Shown: positions 9,719 through 19,238 of the stretch, in pieces
How positions within the stretch are numbered: position 1 is the first letter of the stretch
Layout: the number at the start of each line of letters is the position of its first letter
Made by a program: the position numbers and the translations under genes
Notes under the pieces: generated by a model
What the model saw: only the letters and a program-made list of their open reading frames with translations
Databases searched by the model: none
Told to the model about the DNA's origin: nothing
Origin: Globomyces pollinis-pini
Taxonomy: Eukaryota; Chytridiomycota; Chytridiomycetes; Rhizophydiales; Globomycetaceae
Assembly: GCA_025399215.1 (NCBI GenBank)
Contig: MU621288.1
Span: forward strand, 1-31,824
Length of the DNA stretch: 31,824 bases
Direction of reading: 5' to 3'

Positions 9719-10657
9719 ATGTTTCGTATTGAAGGGAGTTTATTTTCTTACTTTTTTATTCACCAACTGGAAATGGATATCCTATTCTGTGCTAATCACT
9801 GGGCAGCCTTTTTCTTCTACTTGTTCATCAACTTCCCTTGGGCAGTCTTTACCTTCACTTTCGTAGTCACTACAATTTCTACTTCCATCCCTTTGCTCAT
9901 TCTCTTCCCCATCGGATTTGCGTTACTCTTCATCTCTTGCTTTTTTGTCCGTTTCTTTGGTAGAGTCGATGCTTTCTTTTATGGTCTCTTCTACAAACCT
10001 GATGTAATTGTTGAAATCATACCTTGTCCTCAGGAATCGACACCGTTGCTGTATCCTAATGTCCCTGGATATCAACCAGTTCCTTCAAATTACCCCCCTC
10101 AACATCAACATCACCATTCACATCAACATAATCCACACGGTCATGTACTCCACCATCCACAAAATCATCAACATCAGGCACAACCAATTCACAATCATGG
10201 TCAACCCATTCACAATCAGTATCCTCAAACACAACCAATTTACCCACAGTACCCTCAAACACAACCAGTACCACATCAGCATACTCATGTTATTGTGCAT
10301 CATCATCATCAAGGGGTATTTTCTCAAATGAAGTCTGTCATTTTCAGCTTTGAGACTTGGTATTTAATTGCTTATTATATGTTTTACAAATTACCATCAG
10401 CAACTATCATGTTTGCTTTGACTACTGTCTTATTTACTCCACTATCTCACTTTATTGACAATCATCACCATTATGGTTATGTAAACCGTGATTTGTTTTA
10501 CTACTTTTGTCACTTTCTGTCAGTATCAGCTACCACTGGTATCATTCTTTGGGTTGTACTTTCTGTACTTGCATTCCCTTGGGTGCTCTTAATTTGTGGG
10601 GAAGTGTACAAATTGGAGCAACGATTCATTAAAATAGTAACACATTCCAGTTACTAA
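9719..10657 (+). CDS. Four-helix 'sensor'-like membrane protein A, His-rich linker
   Basis: 312 residues from the ATG at 9719; the open frame continues upstream only to a GTG, and an ATG at 9773 aligns better with the paralogues. Two pairs of membrane helices are separated by a long soluble linker. The first pair is YLFINFPWAVFTFTFVVTTI to FGRVDAFFYGLFY; the second starts WYLIAYYMFYKLPSATIMF and ends VYKLEQRFIKIVTH. The pattern (Y-L-F-x-N-x-P-W entry, Pro in helix 1, a charged x-LE-x exit) resembles the bacterial 'putative sensor' domain (PF13796); that match is from memory. The linker begins ESTPLL..P.YQPVPS, a block shared by all three copies, then carries about 22 His in HQHHHSHQH-like runs and a YPQTQP repeat, suggesting metal binding. 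Paralogues lie at 11082 and 13541. Confidence 0.7.
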   Translation: MFRIEGSLFSYFFIHQLEMDILFCANHWAAFFFYLFINFPWAVFTFTFVVTTISTSIPLLILFPIGFALLFISCFFVRFFGRVDAFFYGLFYKPDVIVEIIPCPQESTPLLYPNVPGYQPVPSNYPPQHQHHHSHQHNPHGHVLHHPQNHQHQAQPIHNHGQPIHNQYPQTQPIYPQYPQTQPVPHQHTHVIVHHHHQGVFSQMKSVIFSFETWYLIAYYMFYKLPSATIMFALTTVLFTPLSHFIDNHHHYGYVNRDLFYYFCHFLSVSATTGIILWVVLSVLAFPWVLLICGEVYKLEQRFIKIVTHSSY

Positions 10658-11081
10658 ATAATGTTTTTGGTTTCTAGTTTTTAATATACTATGTTAAGTT
10701 ACTTTTCTTTTTCCCAAATTTGAATCTTAATTGGGATACTAGCGGTGAACAACTCACTTGGTTGACAAGGATGTGTTGTACAGACTCCCTGAATTTCGTC
10801 AACCACCCAACACCCATATTTGCAATGCTTTGAACATAGCCCTCTGATAATCCTCTATGAATAGATGTATGATATCAATTTCAGGGTATAAATACAGTAA
10901 TTCTTCTACTCATGACTAATATGCATACATGTACGTGAAAGTACCGAGTTTAGCTTACCATTACGATGGTTTGCCGTTGAAAAAAAAAGAATCGGTTACC
11001 ACTCACTAAATAAAAAATGTGCCCTAAATTAGCCCAGATTTGATTGAATAAAAGAACCACACTTTGAATGTCTGTTCAATA
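10658..11081. other. Intergenic region between sensor-like copies A and B
   Basis: No gene recognised. It contains an A9 run near 10981 and AATAAAAG-like promoter sequence just before the next gene. Confidence 0.4.
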
Positions 11082-11897
11082 ATGATGTTGAAGTCTGTAC
11101 TCACTGTGAATCACTTTGGAATATACATCCACTATCTGTTCATCAACCTTCCATGGTCATTCTTTACTTTCGCATTTACTGTATCTGCTATTTCTGTCTC
11201 CATTCCATTTATACTTCTGTTTCCTATTGGGTTTGTAATGTTTTCTCTCTCTTGTATCTTTATAAAACTCTTTGGAAAAGTGGAAGTATTCTTGTATAAT
11301 CTCTACGACGTCCCCAATCTATTTCATCAACTTTATGACGAAGAGCGTTTATCATTAATGCATTCTGATGTTCCATATCAGCCAATTCCTTCAAGTGATC
11401 TGACAGAACCTTGCGCCTGTAGCCAGACACCGCCAAGTACATGTCCTCACTGTTTTCCACATGAAAGACAATTGAATTCGCCTGACGATTATTTACCACA
11501 ACCTGAATTAGGTCCAATTATTTCTGTACAACCGCAATGCTGTGGGATACTCCATCATATTAATCGTGCAGTATCAAAAGATATATTCTCAGAAGAATCC
11601 TTAAATGAAATTTGGTCATTAATTGCTTACTTTACTCTGTACAAGCTACCATCCTCGACTGTTATGTTTACTTTAACTGCCTTTCTATTCATTCCATTAT
11701 TAAATTATTTTGAACTTCAACTCTTTTTAGGCCTTTTTCAACAGTTTTGTAGCTTGTTTTCAGTATCAACTACTATGGGTTACTTGATTTGGATTGGATT
11801 GTGTATCCCAATATTGCCTTGTGTTATGCTTATTTGTTGTCACGTCTACACATTGGAACAGCGATTCCTTAAAACGATAACACATCGAAATTGGTAG
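11082..11897 (+). CDS. Four-helix 'sensor'-like membrane protein B, Cys-rich linker
   Basis: 271 residues from the ATG at 11082 (MMLKSV...), which aligns with the MM start of copy C; the frame upstream reaches only a TTG. Same architecture as copy A: YLFINLPWSFFTFAFTVSAI, FPIGF, FGKVEVFLYNLY, then the linker, then WSLIAYFTLYKLPSSTVMF and a closing VYTLEQRFLKTITH. The linker keeps the MHSDVPYQPIPS block but replaces the His tract with Cys: CACSQTPPSTCPHC followed by QCC, a possible metal-binding knuckle. No enzymatic domain is fused, so any signalling must go through partners. Role unknown; the family resemblance to PF13796 is an inference. Confidence 0.7.
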   Translation: MMLKSVLTVNHFGIYIHYLFINLPWSFFTFAFTVSAISVSIPFILLFPIGFVMFSLSCIFIKLFGKVEVFLYNLYDVPNLFHQLYDEERLSLMHSDVPYQPIPSSDLTEPCACSQTPPSTCPHCFPHERQLNSPDDYLPQPELGPIISVQPQCCGILHHINRAVSKDIFSEESLNEIWSLIAYFTLYKLPSSTVMFTLTAFLFIPLLNYFELQLFLGLFQQFCSLFSVSTTMGYLIWIGLCIPILPCVMLICCHVYTLEQRFLKTITHRNW

Positions 11898-12206
11898 TAA
11901 CCCATTTATGATAAATCGGTTAGTAATATATTTTTCTTCGGTTTACGTTTAAATATTACAGACCATTTACTGTATGAATCCCAGAATACTAGTTAAATAC
12001 AACTATACACTTTGATATTCATAGATTATGCCACAAAAGTTGTCGTGATTCATTGCTTCGGTTTGGTTGTTTTGTTAAGGTAAATGGAACTGTGGGGTGA
12101 CTACAAATTAGACATTATATTCACAAATCCATGTAACAAATTACTTCCATTACTTTATACCATTTTAATAAGAACTATTAATTAATTACAAGAAAAATTT
12201 ATTGAT
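11898..12206. other. Convergent 3' intergenic region
   Basis: Lies between the 3' ends of sensor-like copy B and the small PPAY protein. A+T-rich, nothing else recognised. Confidence 0.4.
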
Positions 12207-12461
12207 TTAAACATTACGACCATAATTGTTTAAAATTTGAATGATATAAACAATACCAAAAATAATACCAGCCCCACAACCAAGGAAAAGAATGAGTAAG
12301 AGAATAAACAAGACCTTTGGATACTTGACAAAGAATTTGAAAATTGGTGATTGATTGGCATTTGGTTGGACAGATTGTTGACCGTTGTCAATGTGAATAA
12401 CATGAGACACAGGGGCTTTCGCGTCTACTTCATACGCTGGTGGATCAACTTCGTTAACCAT
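12207..12461 (-). CDS. Small single-pass membrane protein with PPAY motif
   Basis: 84 residues from the ATG at 12461; the frame continues upstream only to a TTG. It begins MVNEVDPPAYEVD, so a PPAY motif (residues 7-10) sits at the extreme N-terminus. PPxY motifs bind WW domains, notably of Rsp5/Nedd4 ubiquitin ligases (established knowledge). A strongly hydrophobic helix (about 49-75: VLFILLLILFLGCGAGIIFG...) is preceded by basic FFVKYPK, so the N-terminus is probably cytosolic. The LITAF protein 2 kb away carries the same PPAY, which suggests both are Rsp5 adaptors or clients in endosomal sorting (inference). An upstream exon cannot be excluded. Confidence 0.6.
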   Translation of the reverse strand: MVNEVDPPAYEVDAKAPVSHVIHIDNGQQSVQPNANQSPIFKFFVKYPKVLFILLLILFLGCGAGIIFGIVYIIQILNNYGRNV

Positions 12462-12764
12462 TAATTGAGTAGCTATCAAATTTTAGGTCAATTTAAACTC
12501 ATTGCGTGGATGTGAGGCGGTGTGTAAGGCTCAAACCAGCCAGAACAACACCTTCATTGGGGAACCGAATAGAGAAAAGATAGTGACAATCTAGTAAAAG
12601 ACTTTGCAAAATAGTGTTTAATGCTACCCTGTAGTATATTAGTAGATATACATCTAATTCTTCAATACCGATCGATTGGATATTTGATCTGAGTATTTCT
12701 CATTCACTTGACGAATCAACAATCAGGGTTATGAAAAAGGGTAAGTAGATTAAAAAAGTAACGT
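12462..12764. other. Intergenic region
   Basis: Upstream of the PPAY gene and downstream of sensor-like copy C, both on the minus strand. No TATA box or gene-like structure recognised. Confidence 0.35.
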
Positions 12765-13541
12765 TTATTTATAGCTTAAATGTGTAACGACTTTGATGAA
12801 CCGTTGCTCCATAATATATATCTGACCACAAATTAGGAGTATAAGTGGCAACGTAAGGATTGATATACCAGTCCAAATAAGGTACCCAATGGAAGTAGAC
12901 ACGGACAACCAGTGGCAAAATTGCAGGAAAAGATCTGACGAGGGAATAAGCTCCAGGTAGTTTAATAGTGGAGTGAATACAACAGCCGACAAAGCAAACA
13001 TGACGATGGCAGAAGGCACCTTGTATACTGAATAGTACAACATCAAAGACCAAGTTTCTTCTTTTGATATCACGTCTTTCATATGAGCTACTAAACCATT
13101 CTGTTCGTACTCCGTAGAACGATGTGCAGATTGATCGAATAAGGGTTGCTGGTGTTCTGATGGACTGCACGGAGAATGATCGCTAACGGATTGTAGAAGT
13201 GATGGACTGCTTTGTAGATGGAGATGATGACTTGGTTCGGATTGACAAGGCAACTCCCGTTGTAACAGCGGTGTGTTTTCTTCACAATCGATTTGATCAA
13301 TTAAGGGTGGAACATAGTAGAGGTTATAGAAGAATAATTCAACTTTTCCAAAATGCTGTACAGATATGCAAGAAATATAAAGAAATACCAAACTAATAGG
13401 AAACAGAAGAAGAAATAAAATGGAGGCAGAAATAGTTGACACTGTAAAAATGAATGTGAATAACGACCAAGGACAGTTAATGAACAGGTAATAGAAATAG
13501 ATTGCCCAGTGATTGGCAGAAAGTAAAGCATTAACCATCAT
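12765..13541 (-). CDS. Four-helix 'sensor'-like membrane protein C, Ser-rich linker
   Basis: 258 residues starting MMVNALLSANHW at 13541. The open frame extends another 37 codons, with an in-frame ATG at 13625, but a TATAAAAG box lies 30-37 bases before 13541 and the paralogues start at the same place. Architecture matches A and B: YLFINCPWSLFTFIFTVSTI, FGKVELFFYNLYYVP, linker with NTPLL..ELPCQSEPS, then WSLMLYYSVYKVPSAIVMF and IYIMEQRFIKVVTH. The linker here is Ser/His/Pro-rich (HHLHLQSSPSLLQSVSDHS) with neither the His tract of A nor the Cys cluster of B. It is inverted relative to A and B, so the family has expanded by more than simple tandem duplication. Confidence 0.7.
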   Translation of the reverse strand: MMVNALLSANHWAIYFYYLFINCPWSLFTFIFTVSTISASILFLLLFPISLVFLYISCISVQHFGKVELFFYNLYYVPPLIDQIDCEENTPLLQRELPCQSEPSHHLHLQSSPSLLQSVSDHSPCSPSEHQQPLFDQSAHRSTEYEQNGLVAHMKDVISKEETWSLMLYYSVYKVPSAIVMFALSAVVFTPLLNYLELIPSSDLFLQFCHWLSVSTSIGYLIWTGISILTLPLILLICGQIYIMEQRFIKVVTHLSYK

Positions 13542-13570
13542 TGGTGGCTTTTGAGAACAAAATCTGATCA

Positions 13571-13578
13571 CTTTTATA
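13571..13578 (-). promoter_or_regulatory. TATA box of sensor-like gene C
   Basis: TATAAAAG on the minus strand, 30-37 bases upstream of the ATG at 13541. It supports the shorter start for this gene. Confidence 0.45.
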
Positions 13579-14348
13579 GCAACCAAGCTGGGAGACGGCT
13601 TGTGTGAGTCTGATCTAACTTGCATAGCACAAATCACAAATAGCTCATCCAAAATACATATTTTTAGATCACCGAATTACGGACTTGAGGCCTAAGTGTT
13701 CATCAAATGCACTAATCGATTGCTCCTAATTTAAAGAAATATTCCCAATGGGAGTCCGTTCTGATTAGATATTAGTGTGACCATGTGGCTGTTTTTTTTT
13801 AAAAAAAATGGATGAATCAGTAGACAGTTAAACGGAATATGAAAAAGCGGAGATATTGAGGAACAGAAATTGACACATCCAGATTGATCCAGCTTCAAAA
13901 TTAGAGCGAACTGTTCAGGAACTGAATGTTAAGTCCATGTAATTAATTATGGTACTACAAACTTGTGGCTATGTTACGCTTAGTTTTTCCATTCGCACTG
14001 CATTACATAGCATTAAACTCAACCAACCAACGTGCACGTGTCGCTCAATCAAAAGAAACCTCATGATGAAATTTGCCAAGCATTTAGAACAACGTACTAT
14101 CAACTTTACTGATAACTGTAACAGTCGAATTATAATCTGAATAGATATGATTTCCTGTTCGAGTCATGTTATCTCATTCAATACGAGAGTTGAGAGCCGT
14201 AATCGAGGCCAGTCAATAAAAGCTCTAATGATTACAGATTATTGCATAGAAAACATCAAATTTCACAATCAATCATTTAAACACAAGCATCTCAAACCTT
14301 CGAATATTGGAAATCTAGAATCGTTTATTTTATTAATACTTGAGCTAT
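13579..14348. other. Intergenic region
   Basis: About 770 bases upstream of sensor-like copy C and downstream of LITAF. The plus-strand frames at 13949-14140 and 14147-14518 show no motif and the latter overlaps the LITAF gene antisense. A T9A9-like tract lies near 13793-13808. Confidence 0.45.
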
Positions 14349-14894
14349 TTATCCTAAAATATTTTTTTGTCCAACTTCCTTTTTACAATTTGAACAAGAA
14401 TGTGTGGAATCTTTCAAATCATCAATACAGCATGGAACACATACACAAGGCCAACAGAACAAGCAGCAACAGCACGAAGAGAGCAAAGTACAAGCTCCTA
14501 CAGTTTTTTCCACTGTAGTCATTGCGTATTCATGACAGTGTGGACAGGTGATAGCTTGTGATTTACTACCAAATGTAATATTCATTGGGTCGGTACCAAG
14601 GGGTTGAGCAGAGATAGTTGCAGGTGCAGCAATATCTTTTGTATGGGCTGGTTCAGGATATGCAGGAGGGGCATCATCAATTATTTGTGCATCAGCGGTA
14701 GCCTCAACGGCTTTGGATACTTGCTCGGGTTGTGCTTCGCTTAGGGAAGTTGAAGGTCCAGTGACGGCAACATGAGCAACTTCCATCTTTGTTAATTCTT
14801 CAGCAGCTTCAGCTTTGATCTCTGGGACAGATTCAACATTGTTCTGTGCATGTTCAACAACAGCAACTTCAGGGTTTTGATTAGTTTTCTCCAT
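14349..14894 (-). CDS. LITAF-domain endosomal membrane protein with PPAY motif
   Basis: 181 residues, single exon. The C-terminal third is a textbook LITAF (SIMPLE) domain: CPHC at 117-120, a Cys-rich hydrophobic patch (LLSSCCCCLFCWPCVCVPCC, about 137-156) that dips into the membrane, then DDLKDSTHSCSNC with the second zinc knuckle at 165-170. The four Cys (CxxC...CxxC) bind zinc and hold the protein on the cytosolic face of endosomes and lysosomes. The N-terminal 110 residues are acidic, Ala/Glu-rich and disordered, with PPAY at 76-79, the usual binding site for Nedd4/Rsp5 WW domains in this family. The job is likely cargo sorting or ubiquitin-ligase recruitment. Unusual is the very long run of Cys. 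Another PPAY membrane protein is encoded at 12207-12461. Confidence 0.9.
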   Translation of the reverse strand: MEKTNQNPEVAVVEHAQNNVESVPEIKAEAAEELTKMEVAHVAVTGPSTSLSEAQPEQVSKAVEATADAQIIDDAPPAYPEPAHTKDIAAPATISAQPLGTDPMNITFGSKSQAITCPHCHEYAMTTVEKTVGACTLLSSCCCCLFCWPCVCVPCCIDDLKDSTHSCSNCKKEVGQKNILG

Positions 14895-14918
14895 ACATTT
14901 CGATGAAAGGAATATCGC

Positions 14919-14926
14919 TTTTTATA
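14919..14926 (-). promoter_or_regulatory. TATA box of the LITAF gene
   Basis: TATAAAAA on the minus strand, 25-32 bases upstream of the ATG at 14894. The leader would be short. It supports the chosen start. Confidence 0.45.
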
Positions 14927-16100
14927 CTACAAATTGGGAAGCACCACACAGTAATGCTTTAAAACACGTGAGTCGCTAATCTAGTGACTAATCAGACCCT
15001 TGAGCATACTTACCAATGAATTTTGCGTCTACAATCCTTAAAATAAATAGAAATAATTAGTCAAGTTCAGTTATAGGATGAGGAGTGGATTGTAACAATC
15101 TATCAATAAGAAACTTGAATGGCCATGTTTAGATTCGGGAATCGTGTTTTTACTAAAACAGATGTAAAACACCATATGGAATTTGTAGATAAAATTTGGA
15201 ACTTAAGTTTGTTCTTCACATTGAGATGTCACTTTGTTAGAATCTGAGACTGCCTTAAATTAACAGATTACAACTTTAGTCGTATGTGTGGATGTGGTTG
15301 AAGCAGAAAAGCCCATTCACTGGGAGTTCCCGGAGATGGCACTCTAAATCCAAATATCTAGTTCTTAATATAGATCAACAATAATGACTCTGTACTTACA
15401 CCCACAGCGTACTCCTTTTTTCAGTTATTAAAGATTAATTCACTTAGTTTGGAACGACAGGCAAACACAGTTTAACGAGTGAATAGGGAGTTGTTTGGCG
15501 GTCTTGGTGAGTTTTTCATGGTGGTCATTCACACTCACCAACAATCACAATTAAGTAGTGGCTAACAGCACAGCAATTATGGATTGGTAGATGACAATAA
15601 TAACAATTAAATAGGTTATGATGTGAAGTCAAAGAGAAAGTCGGCTTTGTTGACCTACCATTTAATCCTTTGACGTTTGACTTGAATGATCATGCAATGA
15701 GTCTCATGCTGCGTTGTTATTTTTTAGCAATGCACTTCATTCACCAGATACAGAACATTCTAGAAAATGAACCATAGTCTATCCTTAAGGATCTATGGTT
15801 CATTTAAAGTATCTATAAGCACGTTCCCTTTAACCTATCCTTGATAGTCGATTGATCAAGACCATAATACGGATCATGACAAATGAGTGCAATGTCAATC
15901 ATATGGGTCCGAATCCCAAGATGATTTTTTCCACATGACCAAATCCCCTATTAATTATTAAGGTCTCACGCATTTAATTAAAGAGATAAATAGTTGACGT
16001 TTTGGTGTACGTTTCCATCGCTACTTTAAAATTAAGGTTCCATTCGAGGTTATCCACGTTATTTATCATTTCAAACCCACTTGGCATCAATCTTTCCAAT
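14927..16100. other. Intergenic region with inverted repeats
   Basis: No supported gene in about 1.2 kb. A 39-codon ATG frame at about 15124 (MFRFGNRVFTK...) has no recognisable feature. A 9-bp inverted repeat (TTGGTGAGT, 20-nt loop, ACTCACCAA) lies at 15504-15541, and a stronger nested palindrome at 15765-15805 is listed separately. Confidence 0.4.
15765..15805. repeat. Nested palindrome (13-bp arms around a 12-bp palindrome)
   Basis: Arms AAATGAACCATAG (15765-15777) and CTATGGTTCATTT (15793-15805) are perfect complements. The 15-base spacer between them contains ATCCTTAAGGAT, itself a perfect palindrome (15781-15792). The structure could extrude as a cruciform or mark a mobile-element footprint; no ORF is associated. 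Confidence 0.7.
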
Positions 16101-17233
16101 ATGATCTCTCTATCTGACAAAGAATTTGAAACCTTTCTAAGAATATGTCGGTTTATTTTCCCCTGTGTTTGTTTCTTTGGGATATCCAATCTATTTAAAA
16201 TGGTGCAGCAACCTCGAAACTATTATTCAAAGCGGTTTAATATTATGTTATTAATACTTTCAATTATCTCTACTTCGCAAGCAATATTTCACACTGTATA
16301 TGTCTTTATCTATACCTCTATGCCAAACATTTACGTGTATGGAATGTCTAGTTGGTTGGCTTTTTCATATGCCTTACTCTTTCTGCTAACTGATATGGAA
16401 TTGCTGCGATTACTATATATAATCTCACCATTCTTCACCAGTTCTCGAATCACAATGATACAAATTATCGAAGTCATCTTGTTTTTCATTCTTGGGGGAG
16501 GTAAATGATGGCCATCCTTTCTGATTTATAGGAGTGCTTTTATATCCCAATTTTATAGAAAATGACTTTTTTAATGTGGTAAAAGACCGATGTATTCATA
16601 AACTAGTGGTATAACATTGGAACTTTCTCGTTATATGCAATGGTGGGAATTATGATTTGCAGTCAGTGCCTTTGTACATCATGGAATATATATCGTTTTG
16701 TGAATCTTCACAAGACAATGATTGTGGGAAAGCCAGAGTATTGGAAAACTATCGTAAGAATCAGTTGCCTAGGAATGCTTTGCTTGGCACAAATTGTTAT
16801 TGCGAGTATGGCTTTGTTGGTTGACACGCAAAGTACAAACTATACACTTGTCAGAGGATTGTTTTTAAGGATGACATGTATGATAACACCGATTCAGTCT
16901 TATGTGTATCAACGTATCTTCTCTTCCATAAAAAAATTGACATTTATAAACAAGAACAAGAAGCTGAATCTATCCCAAAACATCAGGGTTATGGATATTA
17001 ATCGCGAAAGTTTGGTTACCTTATCTTTACAAGATCGAGAAACAATTGAAATCGACATTGATTATTCAAAACCGACTAATCAGGTCAATGGATTGAATGT
17101 TGATGTTGATATTATTGGTACCAGTAATGAATTAGAGCCATACCTGGATCGAGATGGGACTTGGGCTCCCCCGATCCCAAGAAATGAATCCATACCTGAT
17201 TCAATCAAGTCGAGAACTACTATTTTTGGATGA
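16101..17233 (+). CDS. Seven-helix receptor-like protein 1 (GPCR-like)
   Basis: Three exons (16101-16500, 16532-16578, 16607-17233; introns 31 and 28 nt) encode 357 residues. Seven hydrophobic helices can be traced: ICRFIFPCVCFFGISNLF, FNIMLLILSIISTSQAIF, WLAFSYALLFLLTDMELLRL, IIEVILFFILGGGVLLYP (spanning intron 1), WYNIGTFSLYAMVGIMICSQ (starting at intron 2), IVRISCLGMLCLAQIVIASM and GLFLRMTCMITPIQSYVYQ. An N-terminal segment outside and a hydrophilic C-terminal tail of about 100 residues fit the receptor topology. The DMELLRLLYI after helix 3 recalls, but is not, a DRY box. The ligand and any G-protein coupling are unknown. The frame before the ATG at 16101 reaches only TTG. Confidence 0.7.
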
Positions 17234-17633
17234 CAATAGGGATTTGAAGTGAATTGAATATAAATAATAATTTATTCATCACCATCTGACCTTATTTCTC
17301 ATTTTGTTACACAGCAATAAAGAATATTCTTATCAGGAATTTGACATAAAGAATCATCGTATATGGAATTTCGTGTTTGCTGTCAAATCGTGACACAGTA
17401 ATAAAGAAACGTTTAGTCAAGCAAAGTGGGTGTGAAAACCTTTGATCCGAATACCTAATTTTCATTGGGTAGAATACTTTAGCAACTGTGTTGCATTATC
17501 CTTTTTTTCAACGATGGTTCAAGATCAAAAAATATCCGATGAAACAGCACTGTCCAATTTGTTGATTTTTGTGTTTCATTCACCGTTGAATACTGAGGTT
17601 AAAGACTGAGAGAATTGACACTTTAAATTCCAT
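17234..17633. other. Intergenic region
   Basis: 400 bases between the receptor-like gene and the SH3 membrane protein. Two related pieces, CACAGCAATAAAGAA near 17311 and CACAGTAATAAAGAA near 17393, form a short direct repeat carrying AATAAA, possibly a duplicated polyadenylation region. Confidence 0.45.
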
Positions 17634-18973
17634 ATGTCAAGTATTCCCGCTACTGTTCCAACTCTTGTTCCTGCAACTCAAGGACCAACAGCGGCAGGTC
17701 CACCAACAACTTTGGTTCCGGCCTCTCCAGTCCCTTCAAGAATCCCGGATTCTCCTATTACTTCCGTCCTAGCTGCTCCAACAGTTGTAGTTACTTCTTT
17801 AATTACAACTACTATCACCCAAATCTCTACAAACCTTTTACGTCCCTCACAGTTGCCCACTTCAATTACAACCAAAATGCCGACCGAAACAAATGCTCCT
17901 GTTGAATATTCAGACCCTGATATCTTGGGAATCAATTCTGGAATCTTTAGAATATTGATGGTGATTTTTATAATTATTTTTGTAATTGGACTAATGTATT
18001 GCTTCATTCAAGCTATTTCATTCAGAGTAACAATATTTATATTAATTCATTCAACTTTAGGATTTAAATGCTAAAGAAAAGAAAGATAGAATGGCCCTTT
18101 TAGAATCACATTCGTTACGTGAGAAATCTACTGGTACTGAACTCAACAACCTTCCAAGAAATCCGCCAGTGATTGTTGAAGTACCAGAGAATCAACCATC
18201 AAGCTCATTTGCTTCTGCTAGAGAGAGTAATAGTATGGATAAATTTGCTTTAGTAGATTCAAAAAGAAGAAGAAACAACTCATTACCAAGATCTAATACA
18301 TTAAAACGTGTCAGAAGTGTCATCAAACCAAGTTTACTTCGTTTATCACTGTTAAATGCCGACGCTCGTGATGAAGAAGTTTACCAAACGTTCGTTTTCA
18401 CTGACGACCTGTACTGTGATGTTGTGATAAACTTTTTACGACAAACATTCTTATCTACGACTATAGCTTACAAGGTATTGTATGAATATGATTAATTATT
18501 AGGCCGCCCATGATTTTACTCCAATAGAAGCTGGTCAAATTCATATTAACAAGGATAATGTTTTGAAAGTTTATGATCATCTTTACAATGGATTCTGTTA
18601 TGGTATTCACGCATAGACTTATTTTGTAGGTATAAATATCCAAACAGACCAAATTGGATTGTTTCCAGTTACATGTTTAAACAATCATAATCAAAAATTG
18701 AATATTATCAAGTATGATTATGATGACGAATTGGAATTATTAAAGAATGAAATGGAACTGAAAACATTCCAATATTGTCTAGAATATTTCACTGATGTCA
18801 TCACGATTACTAAATTGGAGTTGGATAACATTCAATTTGATAAGATCTTTAAAGATTTGAAGGAGAACCAAGAACATAATCAGTGTTTTATATCTGGTAC
18901 TGATGCTTTTGTGGACAACCTACAAAATCGATTGGCTAATATTGGGGTGGATAAATTTAATTCCTTGGATTGA
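17634..18973 (+). CDS. Mucin-like single-pass protein with cytoplasmic SH3 domain (Fus1-like)
   Basis: Four exons (17634-18026, 18061-18474, 18503-18602, 18630-18973; introns 34, 28, 27 nt) encode 416 residues. Residues 1-100 are Thr/Ser/Pro-rich with no signal peptide, as in an O-glycosylated outside stalk. A membrane helix follows (about 103-127, IFRILMVIFIIIFVIGLMYC), then a basic Ser-rich juxtamembrane region (RRRNNSLPRSNTLKRVRS) and an SH3-like domain at about 267-319 (AAHDFTP...NKDNVLKVYDH...GLFPVTCL), ending in 95 residues of unknown, acidic character. This domain order is that of yeast Fus1, which acts in cell fusion at mating; Sho1-type sensors differ in having four helices. Ligand-binding aromatics of the SH3 fold are altered (ALYDY to AAHDF, the first Trp of the WW pair to Phe, the final Tyr to Cys), so its partner may be unusual. 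Confidence 0.75.
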
Positions 18974-19238
18974 TATTGAAGAATAAATTCAATTATTTGA
19001 ATGCTTTGACCCTATTAATCATTTCATTTCAGCGGATATCGTATTAGAACATAAAAGTTTAATGATATTCCAGGTTCATGTCGTATATATTGAGAAGAAA
19101 GTAGTCTCGTTCTTATGTTCTTGAGTGTAAATAACGAAAGAGATACAATAATGGAAGACTATGCTCGAGTCTAAACAGTTTCTGTCCTAACCTTAGTGGC
19201 CGGAGTAATTGCTCGATATATCCCCATTGAACCAAAAA

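Noticed and set aside
10056..10327. Antisense open frames opposite the His-rich linker of sensor-like copy A
   Set aside because: They are shadows of the CAT/CAC codon run (giving Val/Met/Trp repeats) and have no independent motif.
13949..14518. Plus-strand frames before and across the LITAF 3' end
   Set aside because: No motif, no upstream promoter signal, and the second overlaps LITAF codons on the opposite strand.
15895..15935. Possible tRNA T-arm (GGGTCCGAATCCC) followed by a T run
   Set aside because: The T-arm stem is only about 4 bp, and no acceptor-stem partner, D-arm or anticodon arm can be placed about 70 bases upstream.
16579..16606. Genetic-code change (stop codons read through) as the explanation for frequent in-frame stops
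   Set aside because: Stops fall inside segments with GT...AG ends, many of which also shift frame. All three stop codons terminate clear genes elsewhere in the window.
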